57,390 bases of DNA from Flammeovirga sp. SJP92 (GCF_001583495.1 NZ_LQAQ01000062.1:1-57390); one strand, 5' to 3'. Shown: positions 38,201 through 46,390, counted from the first letter of the stretch. Translations and numbers: made by a program. Notes: a model not told the origin generated them from the sequence alone.

Positions 38201-39436
38201 AACGGGATAATTTTTTACCGAAAGCTGTCCAAACCCGTTGTCATAATTGTATTTATTCTTCCCAATAAGATAATTAAGACCTCCTATTTCAGTGCCTATC
38301 CAAAGGTTTTGCTTGCTGTCCTCAAAAATTGCTTTGATATGATCGTCAAATAAAGAATTCTTATTGGTCTGCTGATAATGTTCAAACAGGCGGTTAGGAT
38401 CAGAAATACAATATACGCCACCTCCCGTTGTAGCTACCCAAACTTGATTTTTATCTATACTAATTGATGTGACAGGATGATGCGACCTACCATTATTACT
38501 AGACGTTTGAAAGTGCTTTAAAAGCTGTAATTGTTGTTGGTGATAGACATAAGCAAAGACGCCTTTTCGATTACCTACCCATAATACACCATCTTGATAA
38601 GCAATTGTCTGACCTGAATTATATATTAAGTCCCTTAGATAAAACTCCAATTGATTTTTACGTTTCAATAAGGAAATAAACTCACCTGAAGTAATGATTT
38701 GCTCATCGCAATAAGTCATATCAGAAACATTCCCTGATGTTTTATCATAGTCTATCAAATGTAAATCTTGAAGACTGTTATTGATTCTAACTAACCCCGT
38801 ATTTAACCCCAGCCAAATCTCATTGCCCTTCCCTTTAAAAATAGTTTGTACCACCACTTGATGCAATGAGTGATCAATTTCTGACAAAGGAATAGAAGTA
38901 CTCCCTTTGATTTTATCATTTGCATCATCCAATTGAATCTTAATAAGCCGATCCCAATTCCCAATCCAAATACAATGATCATCAATTAAAAAAGAAGAAA
39001 TGTCGTTCGTTTCTATTCGATAATCCTCTTCACTTTCCATCGTATAATTGGTAAACTTCTCTTTCTTTATATCCAACTTAGAAAGCCCTTTCCCAAAAGT
39101 CGAAACCCATATATTTCCCCATTTATCTTCAGTGATTTTTCGGGTCATATTACTGCCAATCGTGTTTTCAGATTTCCCCACTCTATATATTTTACTATCC
39201 AGACCATTGTACCGAACCAATCCATCGGAAGTAGCCAACCACAAAAAACCTTTGGAATCTTTGAACACATCCCTAATATCCAACTGGGCAATATCCTTTA
39301 CTTTTTTGATCTCATAATTTATGTCTTGAATAGGGAAAGCATACAAACTATTACTGATAATAAAGCATAGAAATACAATAGTTTTAAGGAGATTAGACTT
39401 ACTTGAGGTGAAATAGAACGAAAAATTGGTAGTCAT
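35282..39436 (-). CDS. Hybrid two-component system regulator (HTCS)
   Basis: 1384 aa in the classical HTCS order: signal/TM near the N-terminus (TIVFLCFIISNSLYAF), two seven-bladed-type Reg_prop propellers (about 45-740; blades of the form DSKGFLWLATSDGLVRYNG), Y_Y_Y domain (about 742-810), one TM (about 817-845), HisKA with His879 in ISHEFRTPLT, HATPase (about 985-1095; NLLSNAIKF, DTGIGI, GSGIGLNLI), receiver (about 1125-1240; phospho-acceptor Asp1180 in ISDVMMPKMNG) and an AraC-type HTH (about 1275-1380). HTCS proteins sense oligosaccharide in the periplasm and switch on the neighbouring polysaccharide-utilisation genes. With the GH86 gene just downstream on the same strand, a red-algal galactan oligosaccharide is the probable signal (inference). 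Confidence 0.93.
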   Translation of the reverse strand: MTTNFSFYFTSSKSNLLKTIVFLCFIISNSLYAFPIQDINYEIKKVKDIAQLDIRDVFKDSKGFLWLATSDGLVRYNGLDSKIYRVGKSENTIGSNMTRKITEDKWGNIWVSTFGKGLSKLDIKKEKFTNYTMESEEDYRIETNDISSFLIDDHCIWIGNWDRLIKIQLDDANDKIKGSTSIPLSEIDHSLHQVVVQTIFKGKGNEIWLGLNTGLVRINNSLQDLHLIDYDKTSGNVSDMTYCDEQIITSGEFISLLKRKNQLEFYLRDLIYNSGQTIAYQDGVLWVGNRKGVFAYVYHQQQLQLLKHFQTSSNNGRSHHPVTSISIDKNQVWVATTGGGVYCISDPNRLFEHYQQTNKNSLFDDHIKAIFEDSKQNLWIGTEIGGLNYLIGKNKYNYDNGFGQLSVKNYPVGNNRVYAIAEQHLPHSTIRNRLIWLGTTFPTFLVALDPNTMKLLPQSPLAKQLGFVFDIKIQNDSVLWLGTYNEGLWRLETNQNGEIRSAQQFDSNKENGGLTSDIIRSILLDSNGNLFIGTDKGLNFIPKEELPKQHPKIYTYREGKTKYDLPSEYLLKIFEAKNGTIWIGTIGGGLIHFDAIRKDKRIVFNALTIEEGLVSNSIKSMEEDEKGCLWLSSNQGLIKYNPVSHKFVNYYESDGLQANEFEDLVSCRRKDGQMLFGGVNGLNTFYPSQIVNDSTRPNLYFSELQILNETIAPNKKYNQRVILKHSIEHTDKINLSHSQNSFTLSFEAFQFNSQHKVKFRYKLEGFDEKWTVTRNDSRQAKYTNIPTGKYTLKVNAANSDEVWLDQPIALEINIARHPLLSVWALVMYGCCFVFLSGFILTIYNRIRKQKREVFIAELEKKNAEEAAQSKLRFFTNISHEFRTPLTLITIPLDRLINAIDLTANERNQQLKIIKYNADLMLRLVNQILDFRKLEQNKIQLSMQSINIVKFINTIFDGFQPLAENKEVTLQFITEQDEINMSFDPDFLEKIVNNLLSNAIKFTPKKGMVTLAIQSFQNKVLIKVSDTGIGINENDQQHLFKRYFQKSEKNKFYRNGSGIGLNLIKNLVELHNGTIEVDSEEGKGATFKVYLPKINEGTITEELSKEMYIEETPQRFSIETLKDELLTYSKKYTFLIVEDNEELRGTIASIFNKNHHVIEAEDGFQGHQQCVEHLPDIVISDVMMPKMNGLELLHTIKNDLKVSHIPVVLLTAKSTNENKIEGLMEGADAYVSKPFDQNVLYSIAFSILKNRERLIEKFDREIKINPSLISKTAPDVAFINKILSIIENNLDDTSFNVDKLAVEYGLSRNHLNKKIKALTGETTIAFIRNIRLKHAAELFRNGNTNISEVTWKVGYSDLGTFRKRFKEKFGVSPSEFVQEGESKVQ

Positions 39437-39750
39437 AAGTTATGATAATTTATATCAGAATTCAGAGCGTTGCCTTATTTCAAGATATGCTATTGAAGAG
39501 TGTCTGAAGTATACATTAAAGCTAGTACAATCTGAGGAAATGACTTTTGATTTATACTCCAAAAACACCTTTGTTCATTTATTGTCTAGTTAAAAATGGA
39601 GGGGGTAAAGGCTTAGAGTGTATTTCTGAGGGTATCCGCAAACAACGTAGCCCACGACTGAAGTCATGGGCTTTTGGGAAGCTACACTAAGCCTCAACTT
39701 TCTTGATAAATTTGGGGTATTAAAATGCTAAAGACCAATTAAAAGAGTGC
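39437..39750. other. Intergenic region with a hairpin repeat
   Basis: 314 bp between two minus-strand regulator genes. It contains the family D hairpin at 39650-39671 and no gene. Confidence 0.55.
39650..39671. repeat. Hairpin repeat family D, copy 1
   Basis: GCCCACGACT-GA-AGTCATGGGC, a stem with one mismatch and a two-base turn, followed by TTTTGGG. A sibling is at 46166-46185. It may also end transcription from either side. Confidence 0.7.
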
Positions 39751-40653
39751 TTACTCTAGATTAAGTGCATTCAACATATAATCACTAAATTCTATTATAG
39801 CTTCATTCTCTTTAACCGTTACGTCTAAAGCTATTTGTAACTTTTCACCTGCATAATGGTGAATCTCTTCAAAAGCATTCAACATCTTTTCCAGCTTAAA
39901 AGGTATTTTAATTTCATACACACCATCAACTTGTTCCAAAGTCTCCAAATTCATAAAAAATCTAATTAAGAAAAGAATTGAAAAAAGTTTTGTTAAAGCA
40001 TATGTCAACTCATTCTTTCCTTTCTTGGTCTCTTTCAGAATAATCATATATAAAATTAAACTTTCACTCATATCAAGTTTGTAAATATCAGAATCTCGAA
40101 ATGATAATCCTTTATACTCTCGTAGTAAATTTAAAACTTTACTATAGTCTAACAATAATGAAAACTTATCTTCAAACTCCTCATTTTCGATCGCAATTCT
40201 ATCCAAATACTTTTCTTGATCTAAGGCTTCTATGTATTCCATAAGCCTATCTTTTTTCATTCGGTATTTGAAATTATCAATAAAAATTATTTCAGAACTC
40301 ACAATAAATTGTTCCCAAATTTTAAATTCTCCACTTTGAATTTGTTTTACACTTAGACTAAATCTCTTACGTATTGCATTCGACAATCCCTCAGGTGTGA
40401 AATCATATTTATATGCAACTTCTTTTAAAATGGTTCCACCCATTATTTCTTTGATACATAAAAATATTCTGTACTCTTCTGACATACCAAAAGGTGTCTT
40501 TTTTGAGTATTGCTTAAAAATTCTATCAAAATGTCTTCTGCTCACCCCCATTTCTTTAGCAATATCATCTCCCTTTAACTTCCCTCTCTCAAGTATGTCG
40601 TATTGTTTCATGAAGGCTATAAAATTCAATACCTTCTCAAATTCTTCGTTCAT
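39751..40653 (-). CDS. AraC-like HTH transcriptional regulator
   Basis: 300 aa. Residues about 20-100 look like an AraC-type double HTH: GDDIAKEMGVSRRHFDRIFKQYSKKTP, then ILKEVAYKYDFTPEGLSNAIRKRFSLS. The DNA-binding domain is at the N-terminus, the reverse of common AraC proteins, and the remaining 200 residues are helical, with no recognised ligand domain. It lies upstream of the HTCS gene on the same strand, but the 314-bp gap with a hairpin argues against a shared transcript. The target is unknown. Confidence 0.65.
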   Translation of the reverse strand: MNEEFEKVLNFIAFMKQYDILERGKLKGDDIAKEMGVSRRHFDRIFKQYSKKTPFGMSEEYRIFLCIKEIMGGTILKEVAYKYDFTPEGLSNAIRKRFSLSVKQIQSGEFKIWEQFIVSSEIIFIDNFKYRMKKDRLMEYIEALDQEKYLDRIAIENEEFEDKFSLLLDYSKVLNLLREYKGLSFRDSDIYKLDMSESLILYMIILKETKKGKNELTYALTKLFSILFLIRFFMNLETLEQVDGVYEIKIPFKLEKMLNAFEEIHHYAGEKLQIALDVTVKENEAIIEFSDYMLNALNLE

Positions 40654-40826
40654 AATCAGCCATTATTTAGTTACTCTAGCAATATTAAAGGGCAAAAAAT
40701 AAAAGCAGACAATCGAAATGGACTTTCTAAAATTATTACCTATTTCCAATGAAGCTGTATATATTGCTAGTTCAAAGATAAGTCAATTTAAAAGGTAATT
40801 TTCCAATCCCAAAAACTATAAATATC

Positions 40827-41489
40827 ATGAAACGACTTTTTGCTATTGGTGATATCCATGGGTGTCTTGATCCATTAAAAGAACTAATAGAAAAACATAT
40901 TCAACTTACAAAAGTGGATCGTTTAATATTACTCGGAGATTATATTGATCGTGGTAGTCAAAGTAAACAGGTGGTTGATTACATCATTGAACTACAAAAA
41001 AATAATTACGACATAATTCCATTAATGGGTAATCATGAAGCCTTACTACTTGATAGTATAAATAATGAGTATCTTCAGAATAAATGGCTTAATAATGGAG
41101 GAAATAAAACACTAATGAGTTTTAAAGTTGAATCCGCTAAAGATATTCCCCTTCAATACATTAACTTTTTCAATAGTCTTCCATATTTCTATCATTTCAA
41201 AAATTTCATTTTTGTTCATGCTGGTTTTAATGATAGTCATAAGACCCCGTTTCATGATAAATATTCCATGTTATGGAAAAGTCAAAAAGCATACTCCAAT
41301 CATTTGCTTTCAAACAAGATAATTATACATGGGCACCGACCTATTTCAATTGAAAGGTGTAAAAAACAAATTGAGAATAATAATCAAGTGATTAATATTG
41401 ATACAGGATGTGTTTATAGCCATAACATCAATCATGGTAAACTTACTTCAATAGAATTAATTCCAAATACACGTTTATACTTTGTTTGA
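40827..41489 (+). CDS. Serine/threonine-phosphatase-like metallophosphoesterase
   Basis: 220 aa with the full signature of PPP-type bacterial phosphatases: GDIHG (Asp9, His11), GDYIDRG (Asp38, Asp41, Arg42), GNHE (Asn69, His70), then HAGF and HGHRP histidines for the two-metal centre. Members act on phosphoproteins or dinucleoside polyphosphates (PrpE/ApaH-like); the size fits the small single-domain type. It is followed within 60 bp by the toxin-antitoxin pair, but that pair has its own promoter. Confidence 0.85.
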   Translation: MKRLFAIGDIHGCLDPLKELIEKHIQLTKVDRLILLGDYIDRGSQSKQVVDYIIELQKNNYDIIPLMGNHEALLLDSINNEYLQNKWLNNGGNKTLMSFKVESAKDIPLQYINFFNSLPYFYHFKNFIFVHAGFNDSHKTPFHDKYSMLWKSQKAYSNHLLSNKIIIHGHRPISIERCKKQIENNNQVINIDTGCVYSHNINHGKLTSIELIPNTRLYFV

Positions 41490-41503
41490 TAGAATCTTAA
41501 TAT

Positions 41504-41511
41504 TAAATTTG
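41504..41511 (+). promoter_or_regulatory. Promoter of the wHTH/nucleotidyltransferase operon
   Basis: TAAATTTG is an exact TAnnTTTG -7 box. A TTTG at 41481-41484 lies 19 bp upstream, in the range for a -33 element. It directly precedes a palindrome. Confidence 0.7.
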
Positions 41512-41512
41512 T

Positions 41513-41531
41513 GATTCGCGATTTGCGAATC
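41513..41531. promoter_or_regulatory. Palindromic operator of the toxin-antitoxin operon
   Basis: GATTCGC-GATTT-GCGAATC: two perfect 7-bp arms and a 5-bp spacer. It begins 2 bp after the -7 box, so it covers the expected transcription start, and ends 15 bp before the chosen ATG at 41547. This is the placement expected of an operator through which the wHTH protein represses its own operon. Confidence 0.75.
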
Positions 41532-41546
41532 GAAAATAATCATGAT

Positions 41547-42068
41547 ATGAAAAAGCATAATGGAATGCGTCCTCAGGATATTGTAATTCTATTAAAAATA
41601 GTTGCATATAGAAGTAAGGAATGGCGTAATATTGACTTGGCAAATGATATTAAAATTAGTGCATCTGAAGTTTCTGAAGCATTAAATAGATGCAAAATAT
41701 CAGGTTTAATTAACTCGAAAAAGAGAAAGGTGAATGTAAATTCTCTAATGGAGTTCTTAATTTATGGACTAAAATATGTGTTCCCTGCTCAACCTGGACC
41801 AGTGCTAAAAGGTATACCAACAGCACATTCTGCTTCACCAATCAATGAATTTATCGTAAACGGTCTAGATACTTATGTTTGGCCTAGTGTAAGAGGTACA
41901 CACCGAGGACAATCGATAGAACCTCTTTTTAAATCAATACCTCAAATTGTACAAGAAGATCAGTTATTTTATGAACTACTCACTATTGTCGATACTATTA
42001 GAATCGGGCGAGTAAGAGAAGTCAACATTGCAAAAGAAGAACTTGAAAAAAGATTAAAGCATGCATAG
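41547..42068 (+). CDS. wHTH protein, likely antitoxin/repressor of the pair
   Basis: 173 aa from ATG 41547; an in-frame GTG at 41511 would place the operator inside the gene and overlap the -7 box, so it is rejected. Residues about 5-65 form a winged HTH (MRPQDIVILLKIVA, DLANDIKISASEVSEALNRCKISGLI). The rest has the conserved stretches KYVFPAQPGP, GIPTAHSASP, YVWPSVRGTHRGQSIEPL and VDTIRIGRVREVNIAKEEL. This type is regularly found next to AbiEii-like nucleotidyltransferases (established genome context, from memory). The gene overlaps the next by 8 bases. Its role as antitoxin and autorepressor is inferred. Confidence 0.75.
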   Translation: MKKHNGMRPQDIVILLKIVAYRSKEWRNIDLANDIKISASEVSEALNRCKISGLINSKKRKVNVNSLMEFLIYGLKYVFPAQPGPVLKGIPTAHSASPINEFIVNGLDTYVWPSVRGTHRGQSIEPLFKSIPQIVQEDQLFYELLTIVDTIRIGRVREVNIAKEELEKRLKHA

Positions 42069-42756
42069 TTCAAATATTGAGATGTTACAAACTGTAGCAA
42101 AAGGATTGGAAGGCTTGACAGAAGAAATGGTATTTGTAGGAGGTGCTGTAGCTGAACTGTATGCAAGTCACCCTGAATTATCAGATATTAGACCTACCCT
42201 AGATGTAGATTGTGTCATTGAATTACAATCAAGAATTCATTTAGCAAAATTAGAAGATGATTTAAGAAGAATAGGATTTGCAAATGACATCTCTGAAGAT
42301 GCTCCAATTTGTAGATGGGTATATAAAGGTATTAAAGTCGATATAATGCCATCTGATCCTACACTTTTAGGTTTTAGCAATGCTTGGTATAATGAAGGTA
42401 TTGAAAATAAAATTGTAAAAATACTTCCTGATAAAACTGAAATTAATGTTTTTGCTCCAGAATATTATTTAGCCGCTAAATTTGAAGCACATAACGGTAG
42501 AGGTGGGAATGACTTAAGACAAAGTCACGATTTCGAAGACATCATTTATATTTTAGGTAATTGTGATGAACTCCTTAATAGGTTTAAAAAGTCTAATGAA
42601 ACAGTAAAAGAGTACTTAAAAGAGCAATGCATTAATTTATTAAGTAATGACGGCTTAGAAGAAGGTATTGAAAGTGCATTACCCTATGGTTCTGAAGAGG
42701 AAGAAATTGAAATAATAATGGAACTTATCCAAAATATAGCAGAGCCTAAATGGTAA
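42061..42756 (+). CDS. AbiEii-like nucleotidyltransferase, likely toxin
   Basis: 231 aa. The nucleotidyltransferase core is visible as VFVGGAVAELY (Gly27-Gly28) and RPTLDVDCVIEL, with Thr46, Asp48 and Asp50 as the metal-binding acidic pair; a third acid may be Asp in KVDIMPSD. The C-terminal part has AAKFEAHNGRG and DFEDIIYIL, typical of the AbiEii/AbiGii toxin group, where the enzyme adds nucleotides to tRNA or another acceptor and is held in check by the wHTH partner without stable binding (type IV TA, known for AbiE). Same-operon, overlapping arrangement. Whether this copy is toxic is untested. Confidence 0.75.
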   Translation: MHSSNIEMLQTVAKGLEGLTEEMVFVGGAVAELYASHPELSDIRPTLDVDCVIELQSRIHLAKLEDDLRRIGFANDISEDAPICRWVYKGIKVDIMPSDPTLLGFSNAWYNEGIENKIVKILPDKTEINVFAPEYYLAAKFEAHNGRGGNDLRQSHDFEDIIYILGNCDELLNRFKKSNETVKEYLKEQCINLLSNDGLEEGIESALPYGSEEEEIEIIMELIQNIAEPKW

Positions 42757-42924
42757 ATATCAGAATATAAAATCTCACAAAAGTATATAATTTCAATCTA
42801 TACAATTTACACAACACACAGGTTGAAAAGTTACCTGTAACGACTTACTAAGCATAACAATAAAAAAATAGAATCAACAGATATTTTTCACATCAAACTC
42901 AGCTGATTTAATCATAAAAAATAT

Positions 42925-42932
42925 TAGTTTTG
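42925..42932 (+). promoter_or_regulatory. Candidate -7 box before the lipoprotein at 42961
   Basis: TAGTTTTG matches TAnnTTTG, 28 bp before the ATG. No clear -33 element. Confidence 0.45.
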
Positions 42933-42960
42933 GTCTCAAATCTCATTAAAGCAAACAAAT

Positions 42961-43827
42961 ATGAAACTATTTTATTTTCTCTCTTTTAGTTTAATTTTCC
43001 TCATTTCATGTGACTCTGACGAGTTGAGTTATATGGAAAAACATGTAAAAACTGTTCGATATTACCTACCAACAGAAATCGATAATCAAAAATCCTTCAC
43101 TGTAGAATACAATAATGATTTTAGCGTTAAAAGCTTTGACAACATTGACAATATCACATACGACAATGGACGTCTAATTTCATACACTAAAGAAAGTAGC
43201 AACAATCAAACTGAGAATATATCACTTGAGTTAGATGGAGATAAATTGATGAAGAAAGTAGAGGTTGCAGGTGAAGAAACAGAGGATTTTATTTTATACT
43301 TTGATGGAAATAAAGGCCAACCTTACGGTAAATTAAAAATATTTGACTCGTTCTCTTTAGTTGAAATATACGAATGGACTAACCACAATATAACTAAAAT
43401 TTCAAACTATGAAGTTCCATCATTAAATGGACAAACAGAAAAAATACCTGATAATCTTTATACTTTTATTGGAAACTCAAACCCTTACTTTACTACTACT
43501 ATCCAATATGATAATCATCCTAAAACTTTTAAGTTTTTCGAAGGGGTTTATGAATATCAAAGTTACTTTACTGAACTTTCTCCCATAGAGTCATTCCAAA
43601 CTATGAACAATCCTACGCTAATCACAAGAAAAATCTATTCATTTGATTTGCCTAATTTTGATATTTCTAATATGGAAATTAACACACACTTTAAATATAC
43701 CTACGATAAAGATGGATACATCTCTAGACAAGAAACTTTTCTTCGTCAAACGTGGGAATCCGAAGGAAGAGACAATTTGTATGAGCACGATGGGGTAATT
43801 TTAGAATTTGATTATGTGGAAGATTAA
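42961..43827 (+). CDS. Lipoprotein, paralogue of the gene at 4213
   Basis: 288 aa with lipobox LISC (Cys17). Shares with the lipoprotein at 4213-5109 the patterns ILYFDGNKGQPYGKL, YEWTNHNITKISNY, DNHPKTFKFFEGVYEYQ, MNNPTLITRK and a final KYTYDKDGYIS. Function of the family not known to me. Its neighbour 44033-45373 is likewise the second copy of a gene found near the first copy, though at 4 and 15 kb the two are not adjacent. Confidence 0.7.
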   Translation: MKLFYFLSFSLIFLISCDSDELSYMEKHVKTVRYYLPTEIDNQKSFTVEYNNDFSVKSFDNIDNITYDNGRLISYTKESSNNQTENISLELDGDKLMKKVEVAGEETEDFILYFDGNKGQPYGKLKIFDSFSLVEIYEWTNHNITKISNYEVPSLNGQTEKIPDNLYTFIGNSNPYFTTTIQYDNHPKTFKFFEGVYEYQSYFTELSPIESFQTMNNPTLITRKIYSFDLPNFDISNMEINTHFKYTYDKDGYISRQETFLRQTWESEGRDNLYEHDGVILEFDYVED

Positions 43828-43836
43828 ATGCTCAAC

Positions 43837-43912
43837 ACTGTTATTGGTCTCAAGCCGTTAAGCGATACTACGAACTGGCGTTTTGTATAAATCATAGAAT
43901 TATACAAAACAC
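43837..43912. repeat. Divergent REP-like element
   Basis: Contains ACTGTTATTGGTCTCAAGCC, like the ACTGTTCTTGGTGTCAAGCC of the REP family further right, followed by an 11-bp hairpin, GTTTTGTATAA at 43880-43890 with TTATACAAAAC at 43900-43910. An old or distinct member of the same group, 3' to the lipoprotein gene. Confidence 0.55.
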
Positions 43913-44032
43913 CATAAGAAGGCTAGTGAAATTCCATACCAAAATAATCCCACCACAACTTGTTACAAAATTGAGGAAGAGATGCTGTTTTATATGGGGA
44001 GTGTTACAAAATCTGCGTAAACTTCACTTACA

Positions 44033-45373
44033 CTAAAGTGTCGCTTTAATAGGTTCCAACGTCAACACCTCCTCCAAATAATGATTATAAAATTTCAATT
44101 GTCCTTTCTCGAAGAAATAAGGATATTCATTTAATTCCTCAGATCCTTTTTTCATATGAAAGAGCGCCTTTTCAAAATCAAAATCCCAATATGCTTTTTG
44201 AGGTTCATCGTTAGCAGAAGTGATGATAAGTTCATGATCCGGTAAAAATTCAATCGTTTTTTCTTCTCCTTTCACTACTTTCCATTTTCCTAGAAATGCC
44301 TTTTCAGCGACTTTGATAGTATACTTATCTTCTATGAAAGCTGATCTTCTTTCTAATTTCAATACCTTTTCTTCGTCATCCTTAGAAAAGCGTAATAATC
44401 CACCTTTTAATTCACAATTGAATTCCATCTCCCTTTCATTTCCGTCCATTTCAATTAAAGTGAGTACGCTCTTTTTAGCATCAAATGACCAAGAACCCAG
44501 TTTTTCAGACTTATCAGCCAAATAAAAAGTATGGTTTTCATTAAAGGTAAATCCATCATTTTCCTTTCCTAATATGAACCACTCACCCAAAATATCAGAC
44601 TCCGTCATCTTCTTATTTTCATCAGAATAAGTAATATGTCTAACGTTTACACCTACCAATATTCGATCTTTATTGTATCTATATTGACGTATCCAATTTT
44701 CATTTTGGTCATACTCATATTCATAATATACGACCCTAGTGTCTTCTTTCTCAGGATTGAATTCTACCTCTTTTATTGCATCACCAAAAGAATTATGCTC
44801 AATTTTTATGGTCTCTTTTACTTTATCAGAGGGAAGTTTCTTAGTCATTAATATCAGCTTACCATCCTTATAATCACATTCGGTAACTTGTACTACTTTA
44901 CCCTCAGCATCTAAATCAGTCCTTTTAGAGATGACCTTATCGCTATTGTATTCCTTTAAATTTGAGTATTTAATTTGATCCTCATCGTCATAATAAATCT
45001 CTTCTACAACTAAACCATCTACAATTTTGCTCCTCATTAATGTATTGAGTTTTCCTCTCACAAAAATCGAAACAGTGGTTACATTTCCAGAGGAGTTAAA
45101 AGTACTTTCATAGTTCCAATACACCTCACCTTTATCATCTATAAAATCAGCATCTGCGATCACATTTTGCTCGTTATATTTATAGATATTGTAGGAGTAA
45201 TCATCAAAATATTCTATTGAAAACTTTCCTTTTTCACTTGAGATATCATGATGACTTTGGATGACTTGAACCTTTTTCGGTTGGTCCAAATCTGTCTTTT
45301 TCAAACTTCGAGGAAAAGAAGAAACACATGCTGTCAGTCCTGCAATAAGGAGTAAAAGTAAATACTTGGTCAT
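44033..45373 (-). CDS. Lipoprotein with lipocalin-like domains, paralogue of the gene at 14932
   Basis: 446 aa starting MTKYLLLLLIAGLTAC: a lipobox with Cys16, whereas the paralogue at 14932-16275 has a plain signal peptide. The two share the order of YD-rich beta-hairpin repeats (EIYYDDEDQIKYSNLKEY) and two lipocalin-like units (LGEWFILG with GSWSF, GKWKVV with AYWDFD). The change of sorting signal suggests the duplicates work at different places, one anchored to a membrane and one soluble. Function unknown. Confidence 0.7.
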   Translation of the reverse strand: MTKYLLLLLIAGLTACVSSFPRSLKKTDLDQPKKVQVIQSHHDISSEKGKFSIEYFDDYSYNIYKYNEQNVIADADFIDDKGEVYWNYESTFNSSGNVTTVSIFVRGKLNTLMRSKIVDGLVVEEIYYDDEDQIKYSNLKEYNSDKVISKRTDLDAEGKVVQVTECDYKDGKLILMTKKLPSDKVKETIKIEHNSFGDAIKEVEFNPEKEDTRVVYYEYEYDQNENWIRQYRYNKDRILVGVNVRHITYSDENKKMTESDILGEWFILGKENDGFTFNENHTFYLADKSEKLGSWSFDAKKSVLTLIEMDGNEREMEFNCELKGGLLRFSKDDEEKVLKLERRSAFIEDKYTIKVAEKAFLGKWKVVKGEEKTIEFLPDHELIITSANDEPQKAYWDFDFEKALFHMKKGSEELNEYPYFFEKGQLKFYNHYLEEVLTLEPIKATL

Positions 45374-45569
45374 AATTTGTTTTAGGCTAAAAATATAAAA
45401 TTAGATTTCAGGCAAATATACAGATCTATTAGGTATTACGATAATTTAAAGTGTTTTACTTAAAAGTAACTTATTTATAGTTAAACAAATACAAAAGATT
45501 AATATTAAACAACTATTTTTATTGAAATTTATACCTTAAAATAAATGAGGAGCTTAATATAAATTACAA

Positions 45570-45977
45570 ATGATCAATAATGATATTATATTCAGAGATA
45601 TAGAAAAATCTTTAGAGGATATTGATCGAATTTTCAAAGAGTCTAGAGAAATAGAAGCAAAACTTAAAGCGAGTATCGAAAGAACAAACGAAGCAGTAAA
45701 AGAACCTCAACCTACCAAAATTGATGAGTTGAAGGATTGGCACCGTGATCAAAAAGCTCAATTAAATAAAATACATCAAGATAACTTAGAGAAAAAAGAG
45801 GCCTTTGTTAGGCTTCATAAAAAGAGGTTAAATGAAAAACTAAGCAAATTAGAAGACTCTCTATCTCAATCAAAAATATCTCAAATCAAAGATAAAGTGA
45901 ATCAACAGAGAGTCAAAGACTTGGAAAAACTTGAATTGATTAAAGTGAAACTAATTGAGAAAATTAGGATACAATAA
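45570..45977 (+). CDS. Small cytosolic coiled-coil protein
   Basis: 135 aa, no signal peptide, almost wholly helical and charged, with long heptad stretches (IEKSLEDIDRIFKESREIEAKLKASIERT region and again 70-135). Nothing catalytic. The start at 45570 is the first ATG after a long AT-rich leader. It has no close partner gene. Family not recognised. Confidence 0.55.
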   Translation: MINNDIIFRDIEKSLEDIDRIFKESREIEAKLKASIERTNEAVKEPQPTKIDELKDWHRDQKAQLNKIHQDNLEKKEAFVRLHKKRLNEKLSKLEDSLSQSKISQIKDKVNQQRVKDLEKLELIKVKLIEKIRIQ

Positions 45978-46165
45978 ACACTCTAAATCAGATATATCTA
46001 GTACTTCAATACTCTTTTGAGGCAGTACCTTAAAATAGTGTTATACCTCCTCTTCAATCTACATATATAATGAAACAAGAATCTACCAATCCAAATGTAA
46101 TTCTGAGGTTAGAAGATAAAATGAATTTACAGATCAATCATCTCCTCTATTATTTATGCTGAGTA

Positions 46166-46185
46166 GACCCATAATTGAAATTATG
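46166..46185. repeat. Hairpin repeat family D, copy 2
   Basis: CCCATAATT-GA-AATTATGGG, a perfect 9-bp stem followed by CTTTTGAG, resembling the 39650 copy with its CTTTTGGG tail. The stems differ by compensating pairs, which favours a selected structure. Confidence 0.7.
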
Positions 46186-46260
46186 GGCTTTTGAGAAGAC
46201 ATCCCATTGATCGGGTTTTGATTATCCATATTTGACCTATTCGTATTGAAATGGTCCGCA

Positions 46261-46280
46261 AGCCACAAAGCATTGTGGCT
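46261..46280. repeat. Hairpin repeat family C
   Basis: AGCCACAA-AGCA-TTGTGGCT, then CTACTAAGCGGTAAACTTCC and AATAATAG, words also found after the copy at 50680 and, without the hairpin, near 47311. Confidence 0.7.
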
Positions 46281-46390
46281 CTACTAAGCGGTAAACTTCC
46301 AATAATAGGATTTTTTATGAGTAAATTTTAAACTTCAAATGAATAAACTACTTTTACCTTCATAAAGTAAACAAACAATCTATTAGTGAC

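Larger units (their letters stand above)
45978..46390. other. Intergenic region with two hairpin repeats
   Basis: 413 bp. Holds the family D hairpin (46166-46185) and a family C hairpin (46261-46280). A 30-codon frame at 46070-46162 (MKQESTNPNV start) ends at the hairpin; too short and featureless to call. Confidence 0.55.

Noticed and set aside
46070-46162. 30-codon frame starting MKQESTNPNV
   Set aside because: Too short, ends at a hairpin repeat and has no supporting signal.
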